A model generated the notes under the pieces. That model saw only the letters and a program-made list of their open reading frames with translations. It was not told the origin of the DNA and made no database searches. The translations under genes and the position numbers were made by a program. From contig NZ_FZNW01000012.1 in the NCBI RefSeq assembly GCF_900188115.1, positions 62,001 through 126,000 on the forward strand: a stretch of DNA of 64,000 nt, written 5' to 3'. Source of the stretch: Haloechinothrix alba (lineage in GTDB: Bacteria > Actinomycetota > Actinomycetes > Mycobacteriales > Pseudonocardiaceae). Below, piece by piece: positions 46,697 to 53,958 of the stretch (the first letter of the stretch is position 1; the number at the start of each line of letters is the position of its first letter).

Positions 46697-47299
46697 TCAG
46701 GCGGCGGAGGTTTCCACGGTGTGCGCGGGTTCCTCCGCCGTGCCTGTCAGCTTGCGCAGTGCGCGGACCAGGACGCCGTGCATGGCGCTCGGGTGCGGAA
46801 GCTGCCAGCCCCACACCTCGGGCTTGACGCGCCAGTGCACGACCCCGTGATCCAGCGGGGTCGGGGGCAGGGCGACACAGCTACCTCCCCCATGCCTGCG
46901 AACACCCTCGCGAGCGCGGAGCTCGGCCGGTATCTCGTCACCGGCAGCGGTCAGGAACAGCCACCTGCCGTTGGGCATCGACACGATCGGCGCCGGACGC
47001 TCGCACGCACGCAGCAGGGTCGCCGTCGCACGACCGAGCTCGGCGTCGACCTCGACCGCGTCCAGCATCGTCCCGGTCGCGACCAGCACGCTGTACGGGT
47101 AGGTGGTCCACCACTCCGCTACCTGCTGGGGATGCATCGCCGGCCGGTCCGCCCAGCCGGACTGCACCGGCTCGGGCGCGTCCCCGACCTGGTCGGGGTA
47201 GCTGCCCGGTAGCACCGGCCAGCCCCGCGAGGCCAGGCCGATGGCGACGGCACGCAGCTCGATACGGAATGCGTCCCGCCACCCTACGGTGTCCAACAT
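46697..47299 (-). CDS. Stand-alone Prim-Pol domain protein
   Basis: Protein of 200 aa resembling the bifunctional primase/polymerase (AEP) fold seen in phage and plasmid replicases: RGWPVLPGSYP, the strand motif DAVEVDAELG at the metal-binding position, the VSMPNGRWLFLTA strand and VRRHGGGSCVALPPTPL. The second acidic residue of the usual DxD is Glu-x-Asp-like, so catalytic competence is uncertain. ATG at 47299 with GGGAG 6 bases upstream. Single-domain versions next to helicase or Tad loci are common in Pseudonocardiaceae as I remember them. Ends 71 bases from the helicase end, convergent. Confidence 0.72.
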   Translation of the reverse strand: MLDTVGWRDAFRIELRAVAIGLASRGWPVLPGSYPDQVGDAPEPVQSGWADRPAMHPQQVAEWWTTYPYSVLVATGTMLDAVEVDAELGRATATLLRACERPAPIVSMPNGRWLFLTAAGDEIPAELRAREGVRRHGGGSCVALPPTPLDHGVVHWRVKPEVWGWQLPHPSAMHGVLVRALRKLTGTAEEPAHTVETSAA

Positions 47300-47624
47300 C
47301 GAATCTCCCGCCTCCAGAGTCATATCGCGGCTGGGGCACTCACGGCCGGGGTACGGCTGCGGCCGTGCCGCTACCGACACTGCCGACGTTGCCGACACCC
47401 GCCCTGCTCCGGCGGTCGCACTCGACCTCGCCCGCCGGGCCGTGAACGACCCGCCCATATGTTTTGTGGCTGCTCGACCGAATGGCTTCGGCCTGCTGTG
47501 ACCTACTCAACAACACACACCGCGTCGTCGGAAGTACGCGGTCGGTAACCGGTGGCCGTTGCACGACGAACGACCGGCACCCAACTGTCGCGCCAAACTC
47601 TCGCCGACCGCTCGCAGCCCACGA
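47300..47624. other. Gene-free region between Prim-Pol gene and Tad operon
   Basis: About 325 bases with short random open frames only. It holds the promoter of the Prim-Pol gene and the end of the Tad operon; I see no clear terminator hairpin. Confidence 0.55.
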
Positions 47625-47978
47625 TCAGCGGCCAACGGGGCCTGCACGCGCCCCGACGGTCACCGTGCCGAGCTCGGCCGGCACGAGCGGTGGCTGAGCA
47701 CGCACCCGTACCAGCGCATCCCGGCCGTCCAGCTCGCACGCCCGCAACCGCGTGTCCATCCGCCGGGCCACCCGGCCCGCCTGCGCGCACGCGCCGTCCG
47801 AGCCATCGGCGACATGCGCCGCGGCGGCCAGCGCGGCAAGGTCGGCCGCGGCCGCCACGCGGTGCCGTGTCACCGTGGCAGCGCCCAGCCAGATCAGCAG
47901 GCCGTAGAAGGTCAGGACCGCCAACACGGCTCCCGCGGCCCACACCGTGGCGAAACCCTCGTCGCCAGGACCGGTCAC
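47625..47978 (-). CDS. TadE/TadG-like pilus assembly protein (Rv3654c type)
   Basis: Protein of 117 aa: a short N-terminus GDEGFATVWAAGAVLAVLTFYGLLIWLGAATVTRHRVAAAADLAALAAA matches the helicase/secretion-neighbourhood TadE-like family (one membrane helix with a conserved Glu or small-residue pattern, then a basic helix). GTG start at 47978 overlaps the tadE stop by 4 bases (GTGA). Last gene of the Tad/Flp operon. Role likely in pseudopilin assembly, by family. Confidence 0.85.
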   Translation of the reverse strand: MTGPGDEGFATVWAAGAVLAVLTFYGLLIWLGAATVTRHRVAAAADLAALAAAAHVADGSDGACAQAGRVARRMDTRLRACELDGRDALVRVRAQPPLVPAELGTVTVGARAGPVGR

Positions 47979-48355
47979 GGCGCACCGCCCTGCCGCTCGC
48001 CCGGTGGCGCCGCCACGGGCTCGGGGACGGCGAACGCATCCCCGCGAACGATCACCCCTGGCAACAGTCCGCCCGCCGGAACGACACTCACCGTGACGGC
48101 GATACCGTTCGTCGTCTCGTCCACCTCCCACCGGGCATCAGCCGGGGCAATACGGCTGACCGCCTCATCGGCACGCTCCGCCTGGCCCCGAGCGATCAAT
48201 CGAGCGGCCTCCCGCGCGGCATCGGTACAGCGAAGCTGGTCGGTGACCGCTGCGACGCCCGCGATCGTCGCGACCAGCACCGCGACAAGGGAAGCCAGCG
48301 CGAGCGCCGCCTCCACGGTCACCGACCCCCGCTCCGAACTCCCGCACGACCGCAT
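47975..48355 (-). CDS. TadE-family pseudopilin-like protein
   Basis: Protein of 126 aa with the TadE N-terminus ERGSVTVEAALALASLVAVLVA (RGxxxVE followed by a membrane helix), then DAAREAARLIARG, the DNA-usual TadE helix. The end is Pro/Gly-rich. Start ATG at 48355 directly follows the pilin-like gene stop; end overlaps the next gene by 4 bases. Minor pilin or envelope component of the Flp pilus (Rv3655c position). Confidence 0.9.
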   Translation of the reverse strand: MRSCGSSERGSVTVEAALALASLVAVLVATIAGVAAVTDQLRCTDAAREAARLIARGQAERADEAVSRIAPADARWEVDETTNGIAVTVSVVPAGGLLPGVIVRGDAFAVPEPVAAPPGERQGGAP

Positions 48356-48607
48356 CTAGAACCCTGCGCTGAGCGCTCGTTCGATCAGCGCCGTCAGTGC
48401 GGACACAACCGAGTCCCCGGTCACGACGCTGTAGAGGACCGCTGCGAACGCCGCAGCGGCGAGCGTGCCGATGGCGTACTCCACGGTGCCCATCCCGTCC
48501 TCGGCCGCTCGCAGCGCCGCGAGCCGGGGCCGCATCCCCTTCGGCACGCAAGGGGGGACGTTGTGGGGCGGAGTGCTGCTGCGCTGTGTCGTCGACATGA
48601 CGGTCAC
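48356..48607 (-). CDS. DUF4244 Flp-pilin-like protein
   Basis: Protein of 83 aa. The segment AAEDGMGTVEYAIGTLAAAAFAAVLYSVVTG has the class III prepilin pattern: a Gly-Met cleavage-like site, Glu five residues later (GTVEYA) and then the hydrophobic assembly helix. Homologous to Rv3656c. Start at 48607 or at the internal Met four codons on; the shorter leader would still be long for a prepilin. It lies directly upstream of tadE with no gap. Confidence 0.88.
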   Translation of the reverse strand: MTVMSTTQRSSTPPHNVPPCVPKGMRPRLAALRAAEDGMGTVEYAIGTLAAAAFAAVLYSVVTGDSVVSALTALIERALSAGF

Positions 48608-48696
48608 CTCCGATATCTCGAGTCGCCACCTCCCGCGAACGCCCCGGGTGAGCGTTCACCGCTGATACATCTCGAAGCTCGGGCCCGGTCGCGCGG

Positions 48697-49434
48697 TCAG
48701 TACGCGGTCGTCAACTCACCGAAGAGCCCGAACACCACGGGCGCGACCCCCACACAGACGAACGCCGGGAGGAAACACAGCCCGAGGGGTCCCGCGATGA
48801 GTACTCCGGCGCGCTGCGAACGCTCCTCAGCGCGCTCGGCCAGCCGCGCCCGCACCCTCGTGGCGAGCTCACGCGCCACGCCCGCGAGCGCCGTACCGGA
48901 CATCGCGGCGCGGCGCGCCGCGCGTGCCAGCTCCGCGGTCTGCCTGCACGCCAGCGCGGGTTCCCACGCGGTGCCTGGATCGGCGCCGAGCGCGAGCAGA
49001 TCGGCTGTCGCCCGCAACGCGCCTGCCGGCTGATCGGGCAGCACCCCCGTGATCGCGAGCACCGCATCCTGGACAGACAACCCGGCCCGCAGACCGGCGG
49101 CGAGCAAGTCGAAACACGCCGCCAGGTCCAACTGCTCGGCCGCCGTCGAGCCCCGCGCGCGGGCCAGTACATCCCGCACGTGTGGGCGCGCCCACCAGAC
49201 AATCGCGCCGACGGCCGCGGCGACGGCGAGCGCGTACCAGCCACCGCTCACCGCCGCGGCCAGCACACCCGCGACCACCGCGGCGTATGCCGGGAGAGCC
49301 TGCTCCACGGTCGGACCTCCTCCCATGCGGGTAACCCCGGTGACGAGCAGCCGGCGCGTCCGCGCCTCCGCCACGGCACCGGCAGGTGACGCGAGGACAG
49401 CGACACCGAGTACCCCGACGGCCACCGCGTTCAC
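48697..49434 (-). CDS. TadC-like inner-membrane pilus assembly protein
   Basis: Protein of 245 aa with a GTG start at 49434 that overlaps the tadB stop by 4 bases. Type II secretion F domain: AEQLDLAACFDLLAAGLRAGLSVQDAV, AARRAAMSGTALAGVARELA and LIAGPLGLCFLPAFVCVGVAPVVFGL. Three to four membrane helices. Functions with TadB as the platform for the pilus ATPase (Rv3657c position). Confidence 0.9.
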   Translation of the reverse strand: MNAVAVGVLGVAVLASPAGAVAEARTRRLLVTGVTRMGGGPTVEQALPAYAAVVAGVLAAAVSGGWYALAVAAAVGAIVWWARPHVRDVLARARGSTAAEQLDLAACFDLLAAGLRAGLSVQDAVLAITGVLPDQPAGALRATADLLALGADPGTAWEPALACRQTAELARAARRAAMSGTALAGVARELATRVRARLAERAEERSQRAGVLIAGPLGLCFLPAFVCVGVAPVVFGLFGELTTAY

Positions 49435-50255
49435 AGCTGCACCTCCGTTCTGGTCAACCGGGCACTCCACGCGAGACCGGCGCACAGCAACGCGCCGCCG
49501 AGCACGAGCAGCAGCTGCCCTTGCGCGGTCGAGCCGAGGACGTCCAGCGGGCGAGCGCCCATCAACTGCCCAAGGGCCAGGCCCAGCAGTGGCAATGCCG
49601 CGAGCACCAGCACGCTGGTCCGTGGTCCCGCCATCCGCGCGCGGTGTTGGGCGGTGAAGCCTGCCACCGCGTCCAGGTCGCCACGTACCGCCTCGAGCAC
49701 GTCGGCGAGCGGGACACCGTGGCGCTGCGCGAGGCGCCACGCGTTGGCCAGCTTGACCAGTGGTCGCCGCGGTACGGGCCCGGTGGCCGGCATACCGCTC
49801 AGTGCCGCCTCGACATCTCCGCCGAGGCGCGCGAGGGTGGCCACCCGCCGCAGGACCGCGCCCGCCAAGCGGTGCGAGCCGGAGGCGTCCTCGGCCGCGG
49901 CCTCCGCCGCCTGCGCCGGATGGGTACCGGAACGCAGCTCCGCCACCAGCGTGGCCAGGCCCGCCGACAGTCCTCGGAGCGCGGCCTGACGCGTACGCTC
50001 CCTGCCACGCACCCGCTGCTGCCGCCGGACCAGTAAGCCCAGCGCGGCAGCCACGCCCGCACCAGCGGGACCGAGGACGAGCCCTGCCCCTGCGCAGATC
50101 ACGACCAGCCCTGCGACAGGCCACAGGCCGCGTCCGGCCGGCCCGCCGCGCCGGTCCCGCCGAGAACCATGCAACGCCCGCAACCGGGCACGTCCCTGGC
50201 AGGCAGGCAAACCCAGCAGGGCGGCGGTCAGCGACAGCACGGCGGCGATCAGCAT
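49431..50255 (-). CDS. TadB-like inner-membrane pilus assembly protein
   Basis: Protein of 274 aa, second T2SSF-type platform protein: N-terminal helices (MLIAAVLSLTAALLGL; LVVICAGAGLVLG), the central cytoplasmic helices ALRGLSAGLATLVAELRSGTHPAQA and LANAWRLAQRHGVPLADVLEAV, and two C-terminal helices. The ATG at 50255 overlaps the tadA stop by 7 bases. Rv3658c position. Confidence 0.9.
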   Translation of the reverse strand: MLIAAVLSLTAALLGLPACQGRARLRALHGSRRDRRGGPAGRGLWPVAGLVVICAGAGLVLGPAGAGVAAALGLLVRRQQRVRGRERTRQAALRGLSAGLATLVAELRSGTHPAQAAEAAAEDASGSHRLAGAVLRRVATLARLGGDVEAALSGMPATGPVPRRPLVKLANAWRLAQRHGVPLADVLEAVRGDLDAVAGFTAQHRARMAGPRTSVLVLAALPLLGLALGQLMGARPLDVLGSTAQGQLLLVLGGALLCAGLAWSARLTRTEVQL

Positions 50256-51415
50256 TCGCACCGCACCCCACGATCGTCGAGGGCGGCACGAAGCGCGTCC
50301 CCGTACCGGGCCCACTGCCCGTCCCGCCACGCGGGAACGATCTCGACCTCGCCCCGGGCCCTGCGTGGGACACCGATCTCGGCAAGCACGCGGCCGCCGC
50401 CTGCCGAACGCCGCATGTGCAGGACGACCTGGACGGCCGCGGCCAGTTGGCTGTGCAGCGCCTCGCGCGGCATACCGCCGAGCGCGGCGAGCGCCTCGAG
50501 CCGGGCAGGCACCTCCGCAGGCGAGTTCGCGTGCAGCGTCCCTGCACCGCCGTCGTGGCCGGTGTTGAGCGCGTTCAGCAGATCGCAGACCTCCCTGCCG
50601 CGGACCTCGCCGACCACGATCCGGTCCGGCCGCATCCGCAGCCCTTGACGCACCAGGTCACACACGGTTATCTCCCCCGCTCCCTCCACATTGGCGGGAC
50701 GGGCCAGTAACCTGACGAACTGGGGATGGACAGGTCGCAACTCACCGGCATCCTCGACACAGACGATCCGCTCGGCATGCGGCACCGCGCCGAGCAGGGC
50801 TCCGAGCAGCGTGCTCTTGCCGGACCCCGTACAGCCGGTGACCAGAACGGCCAGCCGGGCCGCGACCACGGCCGCGAGAACCGCCTCCGTCCCGGCGTCC
50901 AGCGTGCCCAGCCGCGCAAGCGTCGCCAGATCGTAGGTGGTCGGCCGGAGCACCCGCAACGACAGGCATGTGCCGTCCGGGGCCACGGGCGGCAGCACCG
51001 CGTGCAACCGCACCTGACGATGCGGGTCCGTCCCAGGCAACCAACCGTCCACATAGGGCTGGGCATCGTCCAACCTGCGGCCTGCGGCCAGCGCGAGCCG
51101 CTGCGCGAGGCGGCGTACCGCGGGTTCGTCCGGGAACGTGACCGAGGTCCGGCGCAGCCCTTCCGGGCCGTCCGCCCACACCTGGTCCGGGGCGGTGACG
51201 AGCACATCGGTCACCGCCGGGTCGCTCACCAGCTTCTCGAGCGGGCCTACCCCCTCGAACTCGTCACGCAACGTGTGCAACGCGGCGAGAACATCGCCGT
51301 GCGCGGCGACGCCGCCGATCTCGGCGCGCACCGCATCCGCGACAGCCGACGGCCGCACATCTGCACCGTCGACCGCGATCCGGCGACGAACCCGCTCGAC
51401 CAGGTCTCCACGCAT
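50249..51415 (-). CDS. tadA: TadA-type secretion ATPase of the Flp pilus
   Basis: Hexameric motor for pilus assembly, 388 aa. Walker A GCTGSGKS at 194-201, Asp box VCVEDAGELRP, Walker B IVVGEVRG, and the His box NTGHDGGAGTLHANS. The N-terminal domain contains DEFEGVGPLEKLVSDPAVTDVLVT, typical of the GspE/VirB11 group. The ATG at 51415 with GGGAG upstream is chosen; a 38-bp tandem duplication places a second copy of the same SD and ATG upstream. TadA corresponds to Rv3659c. Confidence 0.93.
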   Translation of the reverse strand: MRGDLVERVRRRIAVDGADVRPSAVADAVRAEIGGVAAHGDVLAALHTLRDEFEGVGPLEKLVSDPAVTDVLVTAPDQVWADGPEGLRRTSVTFPDEPAVRRLAQRLALAAGRRLDDAQPYVDGWLPGTDPHRQVRLHAVLPPVAPDGTCLSLRVLRPTTYDLATLARLGTLDAGTEAVLAAVVAARLAVLVTGCTGSGKSTLLGALLGAVPHAERIVCVEDAGELRPVHPQFVRLLARPANVEGAGEITVCDLVRQGLRMRPDRIVVGEVRGREVCDLLNALNTGHDGGAGTLHANSPAEVPARLEALAALGGMPREALHSQLAAAVQVVLHMRRSAGGGRVLAEIGVPRRARGEVEIVPAWRDGQWARYGDALRAALDDRGVRCEC

Positions 51416-51465
51416 CACGCCGCTCCCGCGTTGCCGAGCCGTTCCCCACGCATCACGCCGCTCCC
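51408..51465. repeat. Tandem duplication around the tadA start codon
   Basis: An identical 20-base block occurs at 51408-51427 and 51446-51465 (period 38). On the minus strand each copy contains GGGAG-GGCGTG-ATGCGTGG, i.e. ribosome binding site plus start codon. The upstream copy forms a 12-codon mini-frame whose ATG overlaps the ssd stop (TGATG) and whose TGA overlaps the tadA ATG (TGATG). Confidence 0.88.
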
Positions 51466-52541
51466 ACCTGCTCGTCACACGCGCCCGACAACGCGCGCAG
51501 GACGTCCCGCGCGCCGGTGGCGAGCGGTCCGCGCTGCCGGGGATCGAACTGGCCCCGTTCGAGCGCGCTGCCCAACCGCGGTTCCGCCCGCATCACCGTG
51601 AGCACAGGCAGTCCGACCACCTCGGCGATCGCCTCTGCCGACAACGCTTCCGGCGCGGGCCCGCGCACCACGAGGGCGAGCCGATCGGACAGTGGCCGCA
51701 GCCGTTCGAGCACCCGCGTTGCCGCGGTACACGCGCGCACCTCAGCGGGAACCACGAGGCACACCAGGTCGGCCAGCTCGGCCGCGCGGCGATCGCACGG
51801 CGCGAGCTCGCGAGAGAGGTCACACGCAACGGTGGCGCCGGAACGCCTACCGGCGTCGACGACGGCGGCCACCCCGTCCGGCTCCGGTCTCGCGCCGTCC
51901 CTGGCGCAGGAGAGCACCGAGAGCTCGCCGCTACCGTAGGAAATCCGGGGTAGCGCATCACGCAGCGAGCTCATCGACACCCGACCCGAGCCGAGGCTCA
52001 GATCCGGCCACCGCGAACCGGCGTCGAACTCCGCGCCGAGCACCAGGTCGATCCCTCCGCCGAGCGGGTCACAGTCGACAAGCACGGCCTCCCCTCCCGA
52101 ACGGCTGGCAGCCACGCCGATGCTGGCCGCGAACACCGAGGCGCCCGCGCCGCCGCGCCCGCCGACCACCGCGACCACGCGGCCGTCCCCGCCGCTCGGC
52201 CCCTCCGCCACATCGGCGAACACGGCGACTAGGGAGGACTCCTCGCCCGGCAACGTCAGCACGTGCTCGACCCCGGTACGGAAGACGAGCTGCCAGGTGT
52301 GCGCGGCGAGCTCGGCGGCGCACACCAGCACGACCGAGCTCGCCCGCGGCAGATCCCTGCCTGCACACTGCGTGAGAGCGGTCTCGTCGAGCACCACAAG
52401 CGGAGCCCGCGACCAGCCTCGTCGCACCGCCTCGGCGTCCGGCGCGCACTCCACCTCGCAACCGACCGACGCGGCGATCCGCAGGACGTGGTCGAGAAGG
52501 TCCTCGTCGTCGACCACGACCAGTGGCAGCTGTCCCGTCAT
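51453..52541 (-). CDS. ssd: Septum-site-determining-like protein, MinD/ParA family (Rv3660c type)
   Basis: Protein of 362 aa. An N-terminal response-regulator-like region at about 1-110 (VVVDDEDLLDHVLRIAASVGC) is followed by a MinD/CpaE-type ATPase fold. The P-loop reads GGRGGAGAS (127-135), where KGGxGKT is expected, so neither signature lysine is present. LVDCDPLGGGID follows. This resembles mycobacterial Ssd and CpaE-like proteins that place the Tad machine. GGGGGA upstream of the ATG at 52541. First gene of the Tad operon, divergent from the HAD gene. Confidence 0.85.
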   Translation of the reverse strand: MTGQLPLVVVDDEDLLDHVLRIAASVGCEVECAPDAEAVRRGWSRAPLVVLDETALTQCAGRDLPRASSVVLVCAAELAAHTWQLVFRTGVEHVLTLPGEESSLVAVFADVAEGPSGGDGRVVAVVGGRGGAGASVFAASIGVAASRSGGEAVLVDCDPLGGGIDLVLGAEFDAGSRWPDLSLGSGRVSMSSLRDALPRISYGSGELSVLSCARDGARPEPDGVAAVVDAGRRSGATVACDLSRELAPCDRRAAELADLVCLVVPAEVRACTAATRVLERLRPLSDRLALVVRGPAPEALSAEAIAEVVGLPVLTVMRAEPRLGSALERGQFDPRQRGPLATGARDVLRALSGACDEQVGAA

Positions 52542-52637
52542 GGCGTCCCCCGTTCTCCGGCTGTGCTCGGTTCGACCGAACGGACACCGCACACCGTCGC
52601 GCCTGCGCGGTCCCGCTCCCAACAGCCCGACACTCCG

Positions 52638-52667
52638 GTTGTGGACAACAGGGGTGTTGTGGACAAC
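52638..52667. promoter_or_regulatory. Two DnaA-box-like sites between ssd and the HAD gene
   Basis: Two identical copies of GTTGTGGACAAC at 52638-52649 and 52656-52667 (18 bases apart). Each contains TGTGGACAA, the complement of the actinobacterial DnaA box TTGTCCACA, in the same orientation, and also has GTTGT/ACAAC symmetry that a repressor might use. Sited in the 184-base divergent gap. Binding protein not established. Confidence 0.6.
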
Positions 52668-52713
52668 CTGTGGCCCGATCGCCGCCCCGAACGTCACACC
52701 CGACGCGAGAACC

Positions 52714-52725
52714 TATGCTGTTGAC
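52714..52725 (+). promoter_or_regulatory. -10 box and probable leaderless start of the HAD gene
   Basis: TATGCT at 52714-52719 ends six bases before the ATG at 52726, with no ribosome-binding-site-like run in between. This spacing puts the transcription start at or next to the ATG, suggesting a leaderless mRNA. The -35 box is weak. Confidence 0.5.
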
Positions 52726-53559
52726 ATGGGTCCCCTCCCCGACACGGCGGCCGCGGCCTCGGCGACCGAGCCTGCCGGCCGCATCGCGGCGTTCTTCGAC
52801 CTCGACAAGACCGTCATCGCCTCGTCCAGCGCGCTCGCGTTCAGCAGGCCGTTGCTACGGCAAGGCCTGATCAACCGGCGTGCGGCTCTCAAGAGTGCCT
52901 ACGCCCAACTGATGTTCTCGCTGTCCGGAGCGGACGCCGCCAAGACCGAACGGCTCCGCGAGCAGATCTCGGCGCTGTGCGCAGGCTGGGACGTCGCCCA
53001 GGTCAGCGCGATCGTGCACGAGACGCTGCACGACGTGGTCGATCCGCTGATCTACGCGGAGGCCGTCGAGATGATCGCAGGCCACAAGGCCGAGGGGCAC
53101 GACGTCATCGTGCTGTCGGCGACCGGCGCGGAAGTGGTCGAACCGATCGCCGAGCTGCTCGGCGCGGACATGTGCGTCGGCACGCGCATGGAGATCTCCG
53201 ACGGAAGGTATACCGGCGAGGTCGAGTTCTACTGTTACGGCGAGGAGAAAGCCACCGCCGCGCGCAGGCTGGCCGAGACACACGGCTACGACCTCGACCG
53301 CTGCTACGCCTACACCGACTCCAGCACCGACCTGCCGCTGCTCGAGGCCGTGGGGATCCCGTGCACGGTCAACCCGGACAAGGCACTACGCCGCACAGCC
53401 ATCGCACGCGAGTGGCCCGTGCTGCTGTTCACGAAGCCGGTCTCGATGCGGACCAGGATCCCGAGCGCGACCACGGTGGCGCTGGGTGTGGGCGTGGGTG
53501 CGGTCGCCGCGGGAGCCACCTGGTACGGCTTCCGGCACCGCAGGAAGGGCACGTCCTGA
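52726..53559 (+). CDS. HAD-IB family phosphatase, membrane-anchored (SerB-like)
   Basis: Protein of 277 aa. HAD motif I DLDKT at 25-29 (nucleophile D25), motif II in VLSATGAE, motif III and IV in EEKATAARRL and YTDSSTDLPLLEAVG. The cap resembles SerB/HAD-IB enzymes (Rv3661). The C-terminus has a single hydrophobic helix (VALGVGVGAVAAGATWYGF) plus Arg/Lys tail, so it is membrane-tethered with the catalytic domain probably cytosolic. Substrate unassigned; family members act on phosphoserine, lysophosphatidate or similar. Divergent from ssd. Confidence 0.88.
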   Translation: MGPLPDTAAAASATEPAGRIAAFFDLDKTVIASSSALAFSRPLLRQGLINRRAALKSAYAQLMFSLSGADAAKTERLREQISALCAGWDVAQVSAIVHETLHDVVDPLIYAEAVEMIAGHKAEGHDVIVLSATGAEVVEPIAELLGADMCVGTRMEISDGRYTGEVEFYCYGEEKATAARRLAETHGYDLDRCYAYTDSSTDLPLLEAVGIPCTVNPDKALRRTAIAREWPVLLFTKPVSMRTRIPSATTVALGVGVGAVAAGATWYGFRHRRKGTS

Positions 53560-53665
53560 GGATCCTGAGGGTGATACCTCCCCAGGCACATGAACAGCAT
53601 CCTAGCAGGTCAGCAAGGTCGAGTCACGGGATCCGCGCACTGTACCGGTGCACCGCACCACGCCC

Positions 53666-53694
53666 TTGCAGTGGCAGAGATCACTGGGTAGAAA
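53666..53694 (+). promoter_or_regulatory. Candidate sigma-A promoter of the ncRNA
   Basis: TTGCAG (53666-53671), 17-base spacer, TAGAAA (53689-53694), predicted start near 53701. It lies 107 bases after the HAD stop codon and directly before the structured non-coding region. Confidence 0.55.
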
Positions 53695-53700
53695 GAAGGT

Positions 53701-53947
53701 GCGGACTCCTGGAGGCCAGGGAGGAGACAAGGAGAAGTCTCATCCACCCCGAAGGGACTCCGTGCGCGGACTTCGGGCACCCACGCGGAGCACGCCGCGG
53801 GAGGCTTGTCGTGAAACGGACTGCGTACCGGGACGCCGGGCGCCGAGTCCTACTGAGTACGACACGAAACGCACGCATGGTAACCCGATAGCCTGCGCCA
53901 CGCGGCGGCGTCAGCCGGTTCCGGCCGGCGGGCGCCGCCATCTTTTT
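53701..53947 (+). ncRNA. Ms1-like (6S-type) small RNA, candidate
   Basis: About 247 nt of non-coding sequence between the HAD (Rv3661-type) and Fic-like (Rv3662c-type) genes, the position of the abundant mycobacterial RNA MTS2823/Ms1 that binds core RNA polymerase. A promoter-like TTGCAG-17-TAGAAA precedes it. It contains a strong extended hairpin at 53748-53777 (CCCGAAG/CTTCGGG with an inner TCCG/CGGA) and an earlier CTCCTGG/CCAGGGAG stem. It ends in a GGCGGCG/CGCCGCC hairpin with a T run, a good intrinsic terminator. No credible frame covers it. The Ms1 identity rests on position and structure only. Confidence 0.6.
53904..53947 (+). terminator. Intrinsic terminator of the ncRNA
   Basis: Stem GGCGGCG (53904-53910) with CGCCGCC (53933-53939), an inner GCCGG/CCGGC stem, then ATCTTTTT. 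One of the few hairpins in the window followed by a T run. Confidence 0.8.
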
Positions 53948-53958
53948 GCGGCGCGAGG

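Noticed and set aside
52542-52725. Possible 6C/B11-type RNA between ssd and the HAD gene, as in mycobacteria
   Set aside because: I could not find the paired C-rich loops of 6C RNA on either strand; the region is better explained by DnaA-box-like repeats and a promoter.
52721-52726. TTGACA as a -35 box
   Set aside because: No matching -10 box at the right distance inside the HAD gene; the sequence overlaps the ATG.
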